Below are positions 54,932 through 64,000 of a DNA stretch of 64,000 nucleotides, in pieces. The stretch's first letter is position 1; each line of letters opens with the position of its first letter. Under the pieces are notes generated by a model. The model made no database searches. It saw nothing but the letters and a program-made list of their open reading frames with translations, and was not told the origin of the DNA. This DNA comes from Flavobacterium fryxellicola (lineage in GTDB: Bacteria; Bacteroidota; Bacteroidia; Flavobacteriales; Flavobacteriaceae). The translations under genes and the position numbers were made by a program. Location: assembly GCF_900143245.1 (NCBI RefSeq), contig NZ_FRDK01000009.1, forward strand, positions 81,213-145,212. The letters run 5' to 3'.

Positions 54932-55822
54932 TTATATTTTGTTGTAATACATCGCTTTTACAATACCGTCTGAAAGTCCAATTTTGGGCACATAAATATT
55001 TCTTGCACCACTCCATTTCATAGCATTTAGATAGATTCGTGTTGCTGGAATAATTACATCGGCACGATCTGGATTCAACCCTAATTCGGATATTCTTTGT
55101 TCATAGGATAATGAATTTAAAAAAGCGTATTGCGAATTCATATAAATGTACGAAAGAGGTTTTTCTTGCAATTTGCCTGACATTTTAAATAGCTTATTTA
55201 TATTTCCACCAGAACCTATAAGCGTAACTTCGTCATATTCGTGTGTATTTATTTTAATCCATTTTTCAATTTCATCCCATACCACATCGCACACCATATC
55301 ATTTAACAAACGTACCGTTCCTGCTTTGAAAGATCTAGAATTTATCATTTTACCATTAGAAAACAAAGTAAATTCAGTACTTCCACCCCCAACATCTACA
55401 AAAAGATACGCTTGATCGGTTTTCAACAAATGGTGCAAATCGGTAGAAGCAATTATTGCTGCTTCTTTCTTGCCATCAATAATTTCTATTTTTATATCTG
55501 CTTTCTTCTTAATTATTGCGACAACTTCTTTTCCGTTATACGCTTCTCGCATCGCTGACGTAGCAAATGCCATATACCGTTCTACCTTATGCACCTTCAT
55601 TAAAAGATTAAAAGCTTTCATGGCATCACACATTCTTTCAATATTCTCTTCCGAAATTTCTCCAACCGTAAATGCATCCTGTCCCAAACGAATGGGAACA
55701 CGAACCAGTGAACTTTTATTAAATTGAGGTTCTTTTCCTTCTTGTTCTACAATATTTGCAATTAACAAACGCATGGCATTAGAGCCAATATCAATTGCTG
55801 CATATTTTTTTATTTTAATCAT
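54932..55822 (-). CDS. ppx: Exopolyphosphatase (Ppx/GppA family)
   Basis: A 296-residue protein of the actin-like fold: YAAIDIGSNAMRLLIANI near the start, LGQDAFTVG, ATSAMREAYNG, and the phosphate loop VDVGGGSTEFTLFS. It lacks the C-terminal HD-type part of longer Ppx, as is usual in Bacteroidota. It hydrolyses polyphosphate or pppGpp. The polyphosphate kinase gene lies just upstream on the same strand, so synthesis and breakdown are encoded together. Confidence 0.88.
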   Translation of the reverse strand: MIKIKKYAAIDIGSNAMRLLIANIVEQEGKEPQFNKSSLVRVPIRLGQDAFTVGEISEENIERMCDAMKAFNLLMKVHKVERYMAFATSAMREAYNGKEVVAIIKKKADIKIEIIDGKKEAAIIASTDLHHLLKTDQAYLFVDVGGGSTEFTLFSNGKMINSRSFKAGTVRLLNDMVCDVVWDEIEKWIKINTHEYDEVTLIGSGGNINKLFKMSGKLQEKPLSYIYMNSQYAFLNSLSYEQRISELGLNPDRADVIIPATRIYLNAMKWSGARNIYVPKIGLSDGIVKAMYYNKI

Positions 55823-55915
55823 TTTCGTTTCAATTCGTTTATTTCCTAATTAAATTTTTTTATACACTCCTGAATCATAGCGTGACAAAAGCCATACCTA
55901 AACTTTCTTAAATAA

Positions 55916-58003
55916 TTACACTTTATTTTCAATTTGAGACTCTACTTGGAGTTTGTGTTGATAATATTTATAGGTTTCTAATTGTGCTCTAAAAATAGGA
56001 TTATGATTGCGATAACGGTACTTATTGTCTAATTTATAAGAGTGAAAACGAGCTTTCACATTGCCTTTCCAACCAATATCAAAATTATCAATTAGTTCGT
56101 TTTTTATACCTTGATCATAAATTGGGCATGTTACTTCAACCCGACCATCTAGATTTCTAGTCATGAAATCCGCTGATGAAATATAAACTTCTGTTTGCCC
56201 TGCATTACCAAAAATATAAATTCTGGAATGTTCTAAATAATTATCAACAATACTTATAGCCTCTATGTTATCGCTCATTCCAGGAATACCTGGTATTAAG
56301 GAGCAAATTCCTCGCACCTCAAGTTGAATTTTAACTCCTGCTCTACTGGCTTCATATAATTTATCAATCATTGCAAAATCAGACAAACTGTTCATCTTTA
56401 ATTTTATATGTGTTTTTCTACCTGCGAGTGCATGGGTAATTTCTCTGTCTATTAATTTTACAAATCGCGTTCTGGTATAATGAGGTGAAACGATAAGATG
56501 TTTATAGCGATGCACTCTGTAGTTGATATCAAAAAACTCAAATATCCTCATGATATCTTTCAGAATTTGTTGGTGACTGGTAAAAAGGGTGACATCAGTA
56601 TACACCTTGGCGGTAGATTCGTTGAAATTTCCTGTAGAAATAAAACCATATCGCTTTATTTTATCATTTTCATATCTTTCAATAACGCATATTTTACTGT
56701 GTACTTTAAGCCCTTTTATTCCAAAAATAAGTTCAATACCTTCTAACTGCATTTGCTCTGCATAGGAAATATTAGAGGCCTCGTCAAAGCGAGCTTGTAA
56801 CTCAATTTGAACGGTAACTTTCTTACCATTTTTAGCAGCATTAATAAGAGAACTAATGATTTGCGAGTTTTTTGCCAATCGATATAGCGTAATTTTAATG
56901 GAAATTACTTTAGGATCCAAAGCAGCTTCACGTAAAAACTTGGTCAGATAGGAAAAGGATTGATAAGGTGCATTTAAGAGATAATCTTTTTCACTTATTT
57001 TTTCTAGCATACTCCCTTCAAGACTTAATCCCGGAATGGGTAATGGATCATTAGTTTGGTATAATAAATCATACCTACCTAGATTTGGAAAATTCATGTA
57101 ATCCCGTCTGTTGTGGTATCTTCCTCCGGGAATAATACTATCTGTAGAGACAATTTTCATTTTATCTAGAAAAAATTGCAAGGTGTCTTGTTCAATCAGT
57201 TGGTCATAAATAAAACGAACCGGTTCTCCTATTCTTCGGTCTTTTACACTCAATGATATTTTTTCAATCATACTTTTACTCAAATCACTATCGATATCCA
57301 ATTGCGCATCTCTAGTAATTTTTATCATGTGAGCAGAAACACTTTTGTAATCAAAAATGTTGAAAATATTACTCAAATTATGTCTAATTACATCATCCAG
57401 AAGTATAATATATTGTTTTTCGTTATTGGATGGCAAAACGACAAAACGATTAATTGTTTTAGGAATTTCGATAACGGCATAACGAACTTCTGAATTTTTA
57501 TTCATAACTAATTTAATAGCTAAATACCCTGAAGTGTCTTTTAATACCGGGAATTCGGCTAAATCGTTCAAAATTATGGTTACTAACTCAGGACTTACTT
57601 TTTGAATAAAAAAATCTTTTAGAAAAATTTCCTGTTCAAAAGTAATATCAGTTTCTGTTATGATGAATATATTTTTAGTCTCCAGTTCACTTTCGATAAT
57701 GTTTAAAATTCGTAAACTTTCTGATTGTTGTTGAATAACAATTTCAGTAATATCCTTCACTAATTGCTGTGCCGAAATCCCTCCTAAGTATTTTTCTCCA
57801 GAGATACCAGTTAAACTTAATCGTCTAATAGCTGCAAAACGAACTCGAAAAAACTCATCTAAATTATTTGAAAAAATACCTAAAAAACGCAACCGATCTA
57901 GTAAAGGAACTGAATTATCGCCTGCTTCTTGAAGTACACGTGCATTGAAAGCCAACCAACTTTTTTCTCTATCAATATATTTATATTCTAATACTTTATT
58001 CAT
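55916..58003 (-). CDS. ppk1: Polyphosphate kinase 1
   Basis: A 695-residue enzyme with the usual four domains: YIDREKSWLAFNARVLQEA near residue 8, the middle domain to about 300, and the PLD-like catalytic halves with LKVHSKICVIERYE (active-site histidine) and ISSADFMTRNLDGRVEV. It makes polyphosphate from ATP. The start overlaps the SixA-like gene by 4 bp (ATGA). Confidence 0.93.
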   Translation of the reverse strand: MNKVLEYKYIDREKSWLAFNARVLQEAGDNSVPLLDRLRFLGIFSNNLDEFFRVRFAAIRRLSLTGISGEKYLGGISAQQLVKDITEIVIQQQSESLRILNIIESELETKNIFIITETDITFEQEIFLKDFFIQKVSPELVTIILNDLAEFPVLKDTSGYLAIKLVMNKNSEVRYAVIEIPKTINRFVVLPSNNEKQYIILLDDVIRHNLSNIFNIFDYKSVSAHMIKITRDAQLDIDSDLSKSMIEKISLSVKDRRIGEPVRFIYDQLIEQDTLQFFLDKMKIVSTDSIIPGGRYHNRRDYMNFPNLGRYDLLYQTNDPLPIPGLSLEGSMLEKISEKDYLLNAPYQSFSYLTKFLREAALDPKVISIKITLYRLAKNSQIISSLINAAKNGKKVTVQIELQARFDEASNISYAEQMQLEGIELIFGIKGLKVHSKICVIERYENDKIKRYGFISTGNFNESTAKVYTDVTLFTSHQQILKDIMRIFEFFDINYRVHRYKHLIVSPHYTRTRFVKLIDREITHALAGRKTHIKLKMNSLSDFAMIDKLYEASRAGVKIQLEVRGICSLIPGIPGMSDNIEAISIVDNYLEHSRIYIFGNAGQTEVYISSADFMTRNLDGRVEVTCPIYDQGIKNELIDNFDIGWKGNVKARFHSYKLDNKYRYRNHNPIFRAQLETYKYYQHKLQVESQIENKV

Positions 58004-58485
58004 CTTAAATTTTTGGGAAATATTATTTTTTCAACTTTACCTTTCTTTATTTTTTTCCAATCCTCTGTTTCAAATTTCAAATATACAAAACCTGAGGTAG
58101 GAACATTTTCGATATAAACATCTCCAAATTTATTAACAAAATCTGTAATTGCCCCATTATGTCCAAAAAGAATGACACTTTCAAAAGCATTACTACATGA
58201 TTTGATCACTTTCTCAAGTTTATTTTCATCAAAAGTATAAAGGTCGTCTTTGTAAACGATACTTTCAATAGGATACATCATGTTTTGAGCAAAAATTAAC
58301 GCAGTGTTTTGCGCTCGTTTTGCTGAACTACTCCAAATTAAGTATGTTTTTGGAATCAAATTTTTTGCTTGAGCACATACGAGATGGACATCTTTGACTC
58401 CTTGACATGTTAAACCGCGCTCTTTATCGTGCATGGGGACTTCCCAACTTGACTTTCCATGTCGTACCAATATTAAGTTTTTCAT
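58000..58485 (-). CDS. Histidine phosphatase, SixA-like
   Basis: A 161-residue phosphatase from ATG 58485 (an in-frame start at 58515 adds ten unlikely residues). It opens KNLILVRHGKSSW with the catalytic RHG, has WSSSAKRAQNTA, and VILFGHNGAITDFVNKFG with the second histidine. SixA removes phosphate from phosphohistidine proteins. It is translationally coupled to ppk1 (overlap ATGA), and with ppx makes a polyphosphate/phospho-signalling unit. Confidence 0.88.
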   Translation of the reverse strand: MKNLILVRHGKSSWEVPMHDKERGLTCQGVKDVHLVCAQAKNLIPKTYLIWSSSAKRAQNTALIFAQNMMYPIESIVYKDDLYTFDENKLEKVIKSCSNAFESVILFGHNGAITDFVNKFGDVYIENVPTSGFVYLKFETEDWKKIKKGKVEKIIFPKNLR

Positions 58486-58886
58486 GTTAGAAGCAAATTT
58501 GTAATCAATTAGCAAAAAATAAAAATATTTAGTTCCAATTTACAAAACTAAAACTCATGCTGTTTTATTTTAACTTTAATTTTACAAATAGTTCTTGACT
58601 ATAAGTAAGAAAAGTAAAAATAGTGTTAAAAACCAATTTTTGAAATAGTATTCTTTTTTGACAATCAAAATATTCTATATATCTTGTCTAAAAATTTAAT
58701 AAGTTTTTTGTTCGTTTTTTGGTTTTAATTAACAAAAATAGTCGTTCAACGAGTATTTAGGTTATTTATAGAGAAAAGAAAAAAAACTAATTAATTGTAT
58801 TTAATTTAGCTCACTAATAATTTTTAGTTTCGCTCAGTAAGTAAAGTTGCAATGCTGGAAATCCACAAATAAAACCACCTACGGTT
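58486..58886. other. Non-coding stretch, 400 bp
   Basis: Strongly AT-rich, no gene in six frames. It must contain the divergent promoters of the SixA-like gene and of the surface-protein pair. A TAGTTTCG near 58826 resembles the -7 element with one mismatch. Nothing else can be supported. Confidence 0.4.
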
Positions 58887-59477
58887 ATGAAAAAAAAATA
58901 CATAACGAAGAAAAATTTCTTCCCTAATCTATTTACAATCCGTCAAAGTCACTTGAATCTGGTGGTAAAAAGCATTATTTTAGTACTTTTTACTTTTTGC
59001 ACTACAAGTATAACTGCACAAGTCACAAAATCAAACGATAAAACACCTCAAGTTTTGGAGGTAAAATCTTTTATTGCGGCTATGAAAGCAGCTGAACAAA
59101 ATTCAAGAGCGACCTATTCTCAAGCCAAGTACTTAGAAAATTTATTGAGCGATGTTCAACAAACGATTTACTTTGATTCTGGGCAAGTTAAAAGTTATGG
59201 AGAAAAACCAAGCTCTTTAATTACAAATACAAATTCCCTAAATGGAATTCTAACTTCAGCTATCAATAGTGGTGACATTGAAATTGTAACTATAAAAATA
59301 AGTAATAATGTTGATTTAGCTACACCTATAGATTTATCAGTATTCTCTAATTTTTCAAAATTAAATTATATTTATATAGTCTCAAACGTTAGTACTACAG
59401 ATATTTCTATCTTAAAGCTGATTAAGAACATTAATCCCCGCTACCATGTTTTTTACAAAATTGATAAAAGTGAATAA
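58887..59477 (+). CDS. Secreted protein of unknown function, 196 aa
   Basis: The N-terminus is long and basic (about 28 residues), then a hydrophobic segment SIILVLFTFCTTSITAQV typical of a signal peptide with extended n-region. The mature part is Ser/Thr/Asn-rich with PIDLSVFSNFSKLNYIYIVS. It has no recognisable domain. It ends 33 bp before the giant adhesin gene on the same strand, so they are probably co-transcribed and it may assist secretion or stability of the adhesin. Confidence 0.6.
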   Translation: MKKKYITKKNFFPNLFTIRQSHLNLVVKSIILVLFTFCTTSITAQVTKSNDKTPQVLEVKSFIAAMKAAEQNSRATYSQAKYLENLLSDVQQTIYFDSGQVKSYGEKPSSLITNTNSLNGILTSAINSGDIEIVTIKISNNVDLATPIDLSVFSNFSKLNYIYIVSNVSTTDISILKLIKNINPRYHVFYKIDKSE

Positions 59478-59510
59478 AAAAATTTGATAAAAAAACCTAC
59501 AATTATCGTT

Positions 59511-62500
59511 ATGAAAAAACTATACTCCAAATCCAAAATAGCTTACCAATTATTGCTTGTTTTCTTTACTTTATTTCTGCTTTTCGGACTTTCATTTTCT
59601 ATGACTGCTCAAGTAAAAATTCCTTTTAAGGAAAGAACATCAACATTTTCTCCATTAAAAAAAACATACAATGTAAAAGGTGATTTTACCATAATTGGTA
59701 ATACTAATTTAACATTACAAAATTATGGCAATGATATTACCAATAATAATCCAATGGTATATGTTGACATTGATTCTGATTCAAAAACTTGGAATTCCTC
59801 TTCTTCAACTTTATCATTACCGACAGACAACGGAGTTGCATCTTCATGCTCAAACATAGTTTACGCAGGATTGTATTGGACTGGTAGAGCTTCTGACATT
59901 GACACAAATGACTTTCTAGTATCTGCAACAAAAGGTTCTACTACAAAAAATTTCGATAAAAGAGTTATTTCTTTCAAAGGTCCTGGAGAATCAAATTACA
60001 CAAGTATTACAGCAAGTTCCATCGGGAATGTTAATGAAATTTATTATCCAAACAAATCAGACGGGTACATGTATTCTGCCTATGCAGAAGTTACACAATA
60101 CGTTAAAGATCATGGAATTGGAGAATATTTTGCAGCTGACATCGCTCTTAAAGAAGGAAATGGTGGAGGTACTGGGTTTTATGGTGGTTGGGGTCTAATT
60201 GTAGTGTATGAAAATTCGAACATGAAAAATCGTGATGTAACGATTTTTGATGGTCATGCTTACGTAAGAGGTTCCGCAACAATAAATCACGAAATTGATG
60301 TGACGGGCTTCAATGCGGTTCCGTCAGGAAATGTAGGGATTAAATTAGGGATGATTGCTGGGGAAGGAGATAGAGGTATCTCTGGTGATTATTTTCAAAT
60401 TCAGAAACAAAGTGATAATACTTTTTTGAACTTAAACCACTCGGCAAATTCAACAAATAATTTTTTCAATTCTTCAATACAAACCGGGGGAAATCAAAGA
60501 AATCCGTCACTATTGAACAATACTGGTTTAGACATCAGTATGTTTACCTTACCTAATACCAATAATTCTATAATAGGAAATAACCAAACATCAACAAAAT
60601 TCAAATACGGATCTACTCAAGATACTTATGTCATATTCGCAATGGCTATGGCCGTTGATGCCTATGTTCCAGACATTGAAGGTATTCTCTCCGTTACAAA
60701 AATTAATGGCGTTCCAGTTACAGGTGCGACAACGGCTTTACCTGGACAAAATATAGAATATAAAGTTCAGCTGAAAAATAAAGGGACAGAAGCTATTAAT
60801 AATACCAAAATCATCATCCCAATACCGTACAATGCAACCTATGTAGCAAATAGTGCCTCTAAAACAATCAATTTTACCCCTAATCCATCTCCTAATAATT
60901 TAACTTACGAACCTACAATTGGTGCTAACGGCTCCATTGTTTGGGATTTTGGGACCTTACCACTACCCTCTAATGGGGATAAGAACAGTGTATTAGCAGA
61001 ACTTTCCTTTAAATTTAAAGTAACAGAAGATTGCACTTTATTAAAAAATGCCAACTGCAATAATATAATATCAGTAATCGGTTCTCTTAATGGTACTGGA
61101 TCAATATCATCCGTGAACGTTATTGACAAATCTTTAATTCAAGGCTACTCTTCTGGTAGTTGTGAAGGAACTGCCATCCCCACTCCTTTTATTACAACCA
61201 TTAATGCTGCTGCTTATGTTAATGCAAATTGTCAGGCCACGCCTCCGATCACTGCTTTTACATTTTGTAATGTAACTACGAGCATACCTATTACTGCGGT
61301 TGCGGGTGCTTTCCCTACAGGAGCAACATTCTATAGTTCATATCCAATTATAAATGGAACAACCATTCAATATACCATAAACAATCCGTTTCCAGCTACA
61401 GTGGGCACTTCTACCTATTATGCTGTACCTCCTGGGGTAAGTAGCGGTTGTTATTTCCAATTTACGATTGCTGTTTCCAGTATTTCATCGTTACCTACAG
61501 TAACTGATGTGAAATATTGTATTGGTGATACCACTTCTCCTTTAACAGCTACTGCAAGTAATCCATCGTATAATTTGTATTACTACACTAGTACAACATC
61601 ATCGGCTCAAACGTCAATAACTCCTTCATCAACAACTGCTGGTGAAACAATATATTATGTGGCTGAAGGTCAAACTAATTCTTGTATTGGCCCAAAAAAA
61701 CAATTCAAGGTTACTGTTTATCCAAAACCATCCGTTACTGTTCCTTCAAATATAACTCTTGAAGGCTGCAATACGAATGCAATAACAGGACTACCTTATA
61801 GCGGAACTGAAGTTAATATTTCATTAGCTCAATTCACAAGTGCTGGAGGTGCGTTTCCTAATAGCGCTAGTGTTGGTACTTATTCCATTTCATATTGTGA
61901 TTCAAAAAGTGGAAGCTGCCCTATAAACGTAAGTAGAACTTTTAAAATAACTTCCATCTGTGGTTCAAGCAGTATAACACAAACCATAAAAATAAATGAT
62001 ACATCTGCACCCATAATAACTGGCACATTACCCGTTAGAAATATAGAAGGATGTTCAGTAGCCGATTTAAACCCGGCTGTAAAGACTGTCGCAGCTTTAG
62101 AATCATTAGGATTAGTAATTAGCGACAATTGTACTAGTAATTCAAACTTGACCGTCACAAGTACAGATGTTTTCACTGGAAATTTACCTACAGTTGTTAC
62201 AAGAACGTATACTATAAGTGACACGTGTAACAATTCAACTAGTGCTGCTCAAAAGATAACCATTGATGACACAATAGCGCCCCTTGCACCGGTTTTGACT
62301 GATATACTAGTTCAATGTTCCACTACTGTAACTGCTCCAACAACTACTGATAGCTGTTCTGAAAATACAATTACGGGAATTACTGCAGATCCTGTAACTT
62401 TTACTAGCCAAGGAACCTATACCATTATTTGGACTTTTACTGATGCTAATGAAAATAGCGTTACCTCAAGTCAGAATGTTATTATAAAAGATACAATCAA

Positions 62501-64000
62501 ACCAACAATCACCTGTGCAGCTCCGGTTACAGTGACTGTAGATGCCGCTTCTTGTACTACCGCTAAAGCGAATGTAACTCTTGGTCTGCCAACTACGGCT
62601 GATAATTGTGGTGTGAAATCCGCAACTAATGATGCCCCTAGTGTATTCCAAATCGGAAACACTACGGTAACTTGGACCGTAACTGACAATGCAGGAAATA
62701 CTGCTACTTGTACTCAAATCGTAACGGTGGTCGATTCTATTCTGCCAACAATCACCTGTGCAGCTCCGGTTACAGTGACTGTAGATGCCGCTTCTTGTTC
62801 TACTGCTAAAGAAAATGTAACTCTTGGTCTGCCAACTGCGGCTGATAATTGTGGTGTGAAATCCGTAACTAATGATGCCCCTAGTGTATTCCCGATCGGA
62901 AACACTACGGTAACTTGGACCGTAACTGACAATGCAGGAAATACTGCTACTTGTACTCAAATCGTAACGGTGGTCGATTCTATTCTTCCAACAATCACCT
63001 GTGCAGCTCCGGTTACAGTAAATGTAGATGCCGCTTCTTGTACTACCGCTAAAGCCAATGTAACTCTTGGAATGCCAACTGCGGCTGATAATTGTGGTGT
63101 CAAATCCGTAACTAATGATGCCCCTAGTGTATTCCCTATCGGAAACACAACGGTAACTTGGACCGTAACTGATACAGCAGGAAATACTGCTACTTGTACT
63201 CAAATCGTAACGGTGGTCGATTCTATTCTGCCAACAATCACCTGTGCAGCTCCGGTTACAGTAAATGTAGATGCCGCTTCTTGTACTACCGCTAAAGCCA
63301 ATGTAACTCTTGGTCTGCCAACTGCGGCTGATAATTGTGGTGTCAAATCCGTAACTAATGATGCCCCTAGTGTATTCCCAATCGGAAACACTACGGTAAC
63401 TTGGACCGTAACTGACAATGCAGGAAATACTGCTACTTGTACTCAAATCGTAACGGTGGTCGATTCTATTCTGCCAACAATTACCTGTGCAGCTCCGGTT
63501 ACAGTGACTGTAGATGCCGCTTCTTGTACTGCCGCTAAAGCGAATGTAACTCTTGGAGTGCCAACTGCGGCTGATAATTGTGGTGTCAAATCCGTAACTA
63601 ATGATGCCCCTAGTGTATTCCCTATCGGAAACACAACGGTAACATGGACCGTAACTGACAATGCAGGAAATACTGCTACTTGTACTCAAATCGTAACGGT
63701 GGTCGATTCTATTCTGCCAACAATCACCTGTGCAGCTCCGGTTACAGTGACTGTAGATGCCGCTTCTTGTACTACTGCTAAAGAAAATGTAACTCTTGGA
63801 ATGCCAACTGCGGCTGATAATTGTGGTGTCAAATCCGTAACTAATGATGCCCCTAGTGTATTCCCTATCGGAAACACAACGGTAACTTGGACCGTAACTG
63901 ACAATGCAGGAAATACTGCTACTTGTACTCAAATCGTAACGGTGGTCGATTCTATTCTTCCAACAATCACCTGTGCAGCTCCGGTTACAGTAAATGTAGA
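59511..64000 (+). CDS. Giant surface protein with HYR repeats, partial
   Basis: An open frame of at least 1496 residues that runs off the right edge. A signal peptide (LLLVFFTLFLLFGLSFSMTA) is followed by a region typical of gliding-associated flavobacterial proteins (YVDIDSDSKTW; IVYAGLYWTGRA), a DUF11-like domain around residues 390-540 (PGQNIEYKVQLKNKGTEAIN), Ig-like/PKD-like domains with paired cysteines, and from about residue 999 repeated HYR domains (ITCAAPVTVTVDAASC ... GNTTVTWTVTDNAGNTATC). A C-terminal type IX sorting or gliding domain is expected beyond the window. It is probably a cell-surface adhesin. Confidence 0.88.
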   Translation, partial: MKKLYSKSKIAYQLLLVFFTLFLLFGLSFSMTAQVKIPFKERTSTFSPLKKTYNVKGDFTIIGNTNLTLQNYGNDITNNNPMVYVDIDSDSKTWNSSSSTLSLPTDNGVASSCSNIVYAGLYWTGRASDIDTNDFLVSATKGSTTKNFDKRVISFKGPGESNYTSITASSIGNVNEIYYPNKSDGYMYSAYAEVTQYVKDHGIGEYFAADIALKEGNGGGTGFYGGWGLIVVYENSNMKNRDVTIFDGHAYVRGSATINHEIDVTGFNAVPSGNVGIKLGMIAGEGDRGISGDYFQIQKQSDNTFLNLNHSANSTNNFFNSSIQTGGNQRNPSLLNNTGLDISMFTLPNTNNSIIGNNQTSTKFKYGSTQDTYVIFAMAMAVDAYVPDIEGILSVTKINGVPVTGATTALPGQNIEYKVQLKNKGTEAINNTKIIIPIPYNATYVANSASKTINFTPNPSPNNLTYEPTIGANGSIVWDFGTLPLPSNGDKNSVLAELSFKFKVTEDCTLLKNANCNNIISVIGSLNGTGSISSVNVIDKSLIQGYSSGSCEGTAIPTPFITTINAAAYVNANCQATPPITAFTFCNVTTSIPITAVAGAFPTGATFYSSYPIINGTTIQYTINNPFPATVGTSTYYAVPPGVSSGCYFQFTIAVSSISSLPTVTDVKYCIGDTTSPLTATASNPSYNLYYYTSTTSSAQTSITPSSTTAGETIYYVAEGQTNSCIGPKKQFKVTVYPKPSVTVPSNITLEGCNTNAITGLPYSGTEVNISLAQFTSAGGAFPNSASVGTYSISYCDSKSGSCPINVSRTFKITSICGSSSITQTIKINDTSAPIITGTLPVRNIEGCSVADLNPAVKTVAALESLGLVISDNCTSNSNLTVTSTDVFTGNLPTVVTRTYTISDTCNNSTSAAQKITIDDTIAPLAPVLTDILVQCSTTVTAPTTTDSCSENTITGITADPVTFTSQGTYTIIWTFTDANENSVTSSQNVIIKDTIKPTITCAAPVTVTVDAASCTTAKANVTLGLPTTADNCGVKSATNDAPSVFQIGNTTVTWTVTDNAGNTATCTQIVTVVDSILPTITCAAPVTVTVDAASCSTAKENVTLGLPTAADNCGVKSVTNDAPSVFPIGNTTVTWTVTDNAGNTATCTQIVTVVDSILPTITCAAPVTVNVDAASCTTAKANVTLGMPTAADNCGVKSVTNDAPSVFPIGNTTVTWTVTDTAGNTATCTQIVTVVDSILPTITCAAPVTVNVDAASCTTAKANVTLGLPTAADNCGVKSVTNDAPSVFPIGNTTVTWTVTDNAGNTATCTQIVTVVDSILPTITCAAPVTVTVDAASCTAAKANVTLGVPTAADNCGVKSVTNDAPSVFPIGNTTVTWTVTDNAGNTATCTQIVTVVDSILPTITCAAPVTVTVDAASCTTAKENVTLGMPTAADNCGVKSVTNDAPSVFPIGNTTVTWTVTDNAGNTATCTQIVTVVDSILPTITCAAPVTVNV
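62505..64000 (+). repeat. Near-identical 243-bp HYR repeats, at least seven copies
   Basis: Seven copies begin at 62505, 62748, 62991, 63234, 63477, 63720 and 63963 (the last cut by the window). Each is exactly 243 bp, 81 residues, and differs from the next by only a few bases (e.g. GDN/TDT near GNT; ACC/TCT and AAA/GCC changes). The exact period and low divergence suggest recent unequal recombination. Confidence 0.95.

Noticed and set aside
62466..63932. A long 488-aa minus-strand frame rich in Ser, Arg and Tyr
   Set aside because: It is the antisense of the 243-bp repeats of the plus-strand adhesin; the repeated period makes the frame open by construction.
62505..64000. CRISPR-like array
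   Set aside because: The period is 243 bp with no unique spacers, and it encodes HYR domains in frame.
1..64000. tRNA or rRNA genes
   Set aside because: No T-arm-like GGTTCGAATCC motif with an acceptor stem was found; the GGTTCG near 52370 belongs to RNase P RNA.

Overview
This is a 64-kb piece of an AT-rich Bacteroidota chromosome, most likely Flavobacterium or a close relative. The evidence is TonB-dependent receptors with carboxypeptidase-like plug extensions, an ECF sigma/FecR/receptor trio, many short lipoprotein signals, GxxExxY and CIA30 proteins, a HYR-repeat surface protein of the type gliding bacteria secret, and promoters of the Bacteroidota form TTG ... TAnnTTTG. All assignments come from reading the translated sequence; no database search was run.

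Layout. 1-4.3 kb is accessory: a compact minus-strand module (251-aa protein of unknown function, DUF5675, two small membrane proteins) faces a DUF6943 gene, followed by a HipB / split HipA operon that resembles the tripartite HipBST toxin-antitoxin, with a near-ideal operator. 4.6-6.3 kb is decayed: an IS3-type element with stops in both reading frames lies against a truncated, frameshifted amidohydrolase. 8.2-21.7 kb is a same-strand run of 15 genes ending at a clear terminator: rhodanese, two arsenosugar-type (TIGR04282/TIGR04283-like) transferases, a sterol-desaturase-like hydroxylase, DUF547, DUF6503, an FAD oxidoreductase paired with a membrane polyferredoxin, three further glycosyltransferases, a sigma factor with a small zinc-finger protein, an AraC regulator with a frameshifted tail and an AhpD-like protein. 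The arsenic genes ArsM and ArsS are not in it, so it may make some other modified glycolipid or sugar.

21.8-35.9 kb is mostly conserved: a GH113-like glycosidase, HAD dehalogenase, secreted MsrA/MsrB, a nucleoside hydrolase with an altered metal motif, an MTR-kinase-like kinase, an Oar-like receptor, SIMPL, rhomboid, an acyltransferase and a cysteine-desulfurase-like enzyme. 36-43 kb holds envelope genes: a beta-barrel protein without a normal start codon, a metzincin-like lipoprotein, and the FecI/FecR/TonB-receptor signalling unit. 43-52 kb has GlmM, AcpH, a GxxExxY gene bracketed by inverted repeats, two tandem gamma-glutamyltransferases, a dead DNA-alkylation-repeat gene and a ClC channel. 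52-58.5 kb carries the RNase P RNA, dnaX with a slippery A10 tract splitting tau from gamma, and a polyphosphate set (ppx, ppk1, SixA-like). The window ends inside a giant adhesin with at least seven near-identical 243-bp HYR repeats.

The most notable signals are the dnaX frameshift site, the HipBST-like operon, the DUF6943/DUF5675 module, the orphan arsenosugar-like operon, and the GxxExxY unit with terminal inverted repeats.
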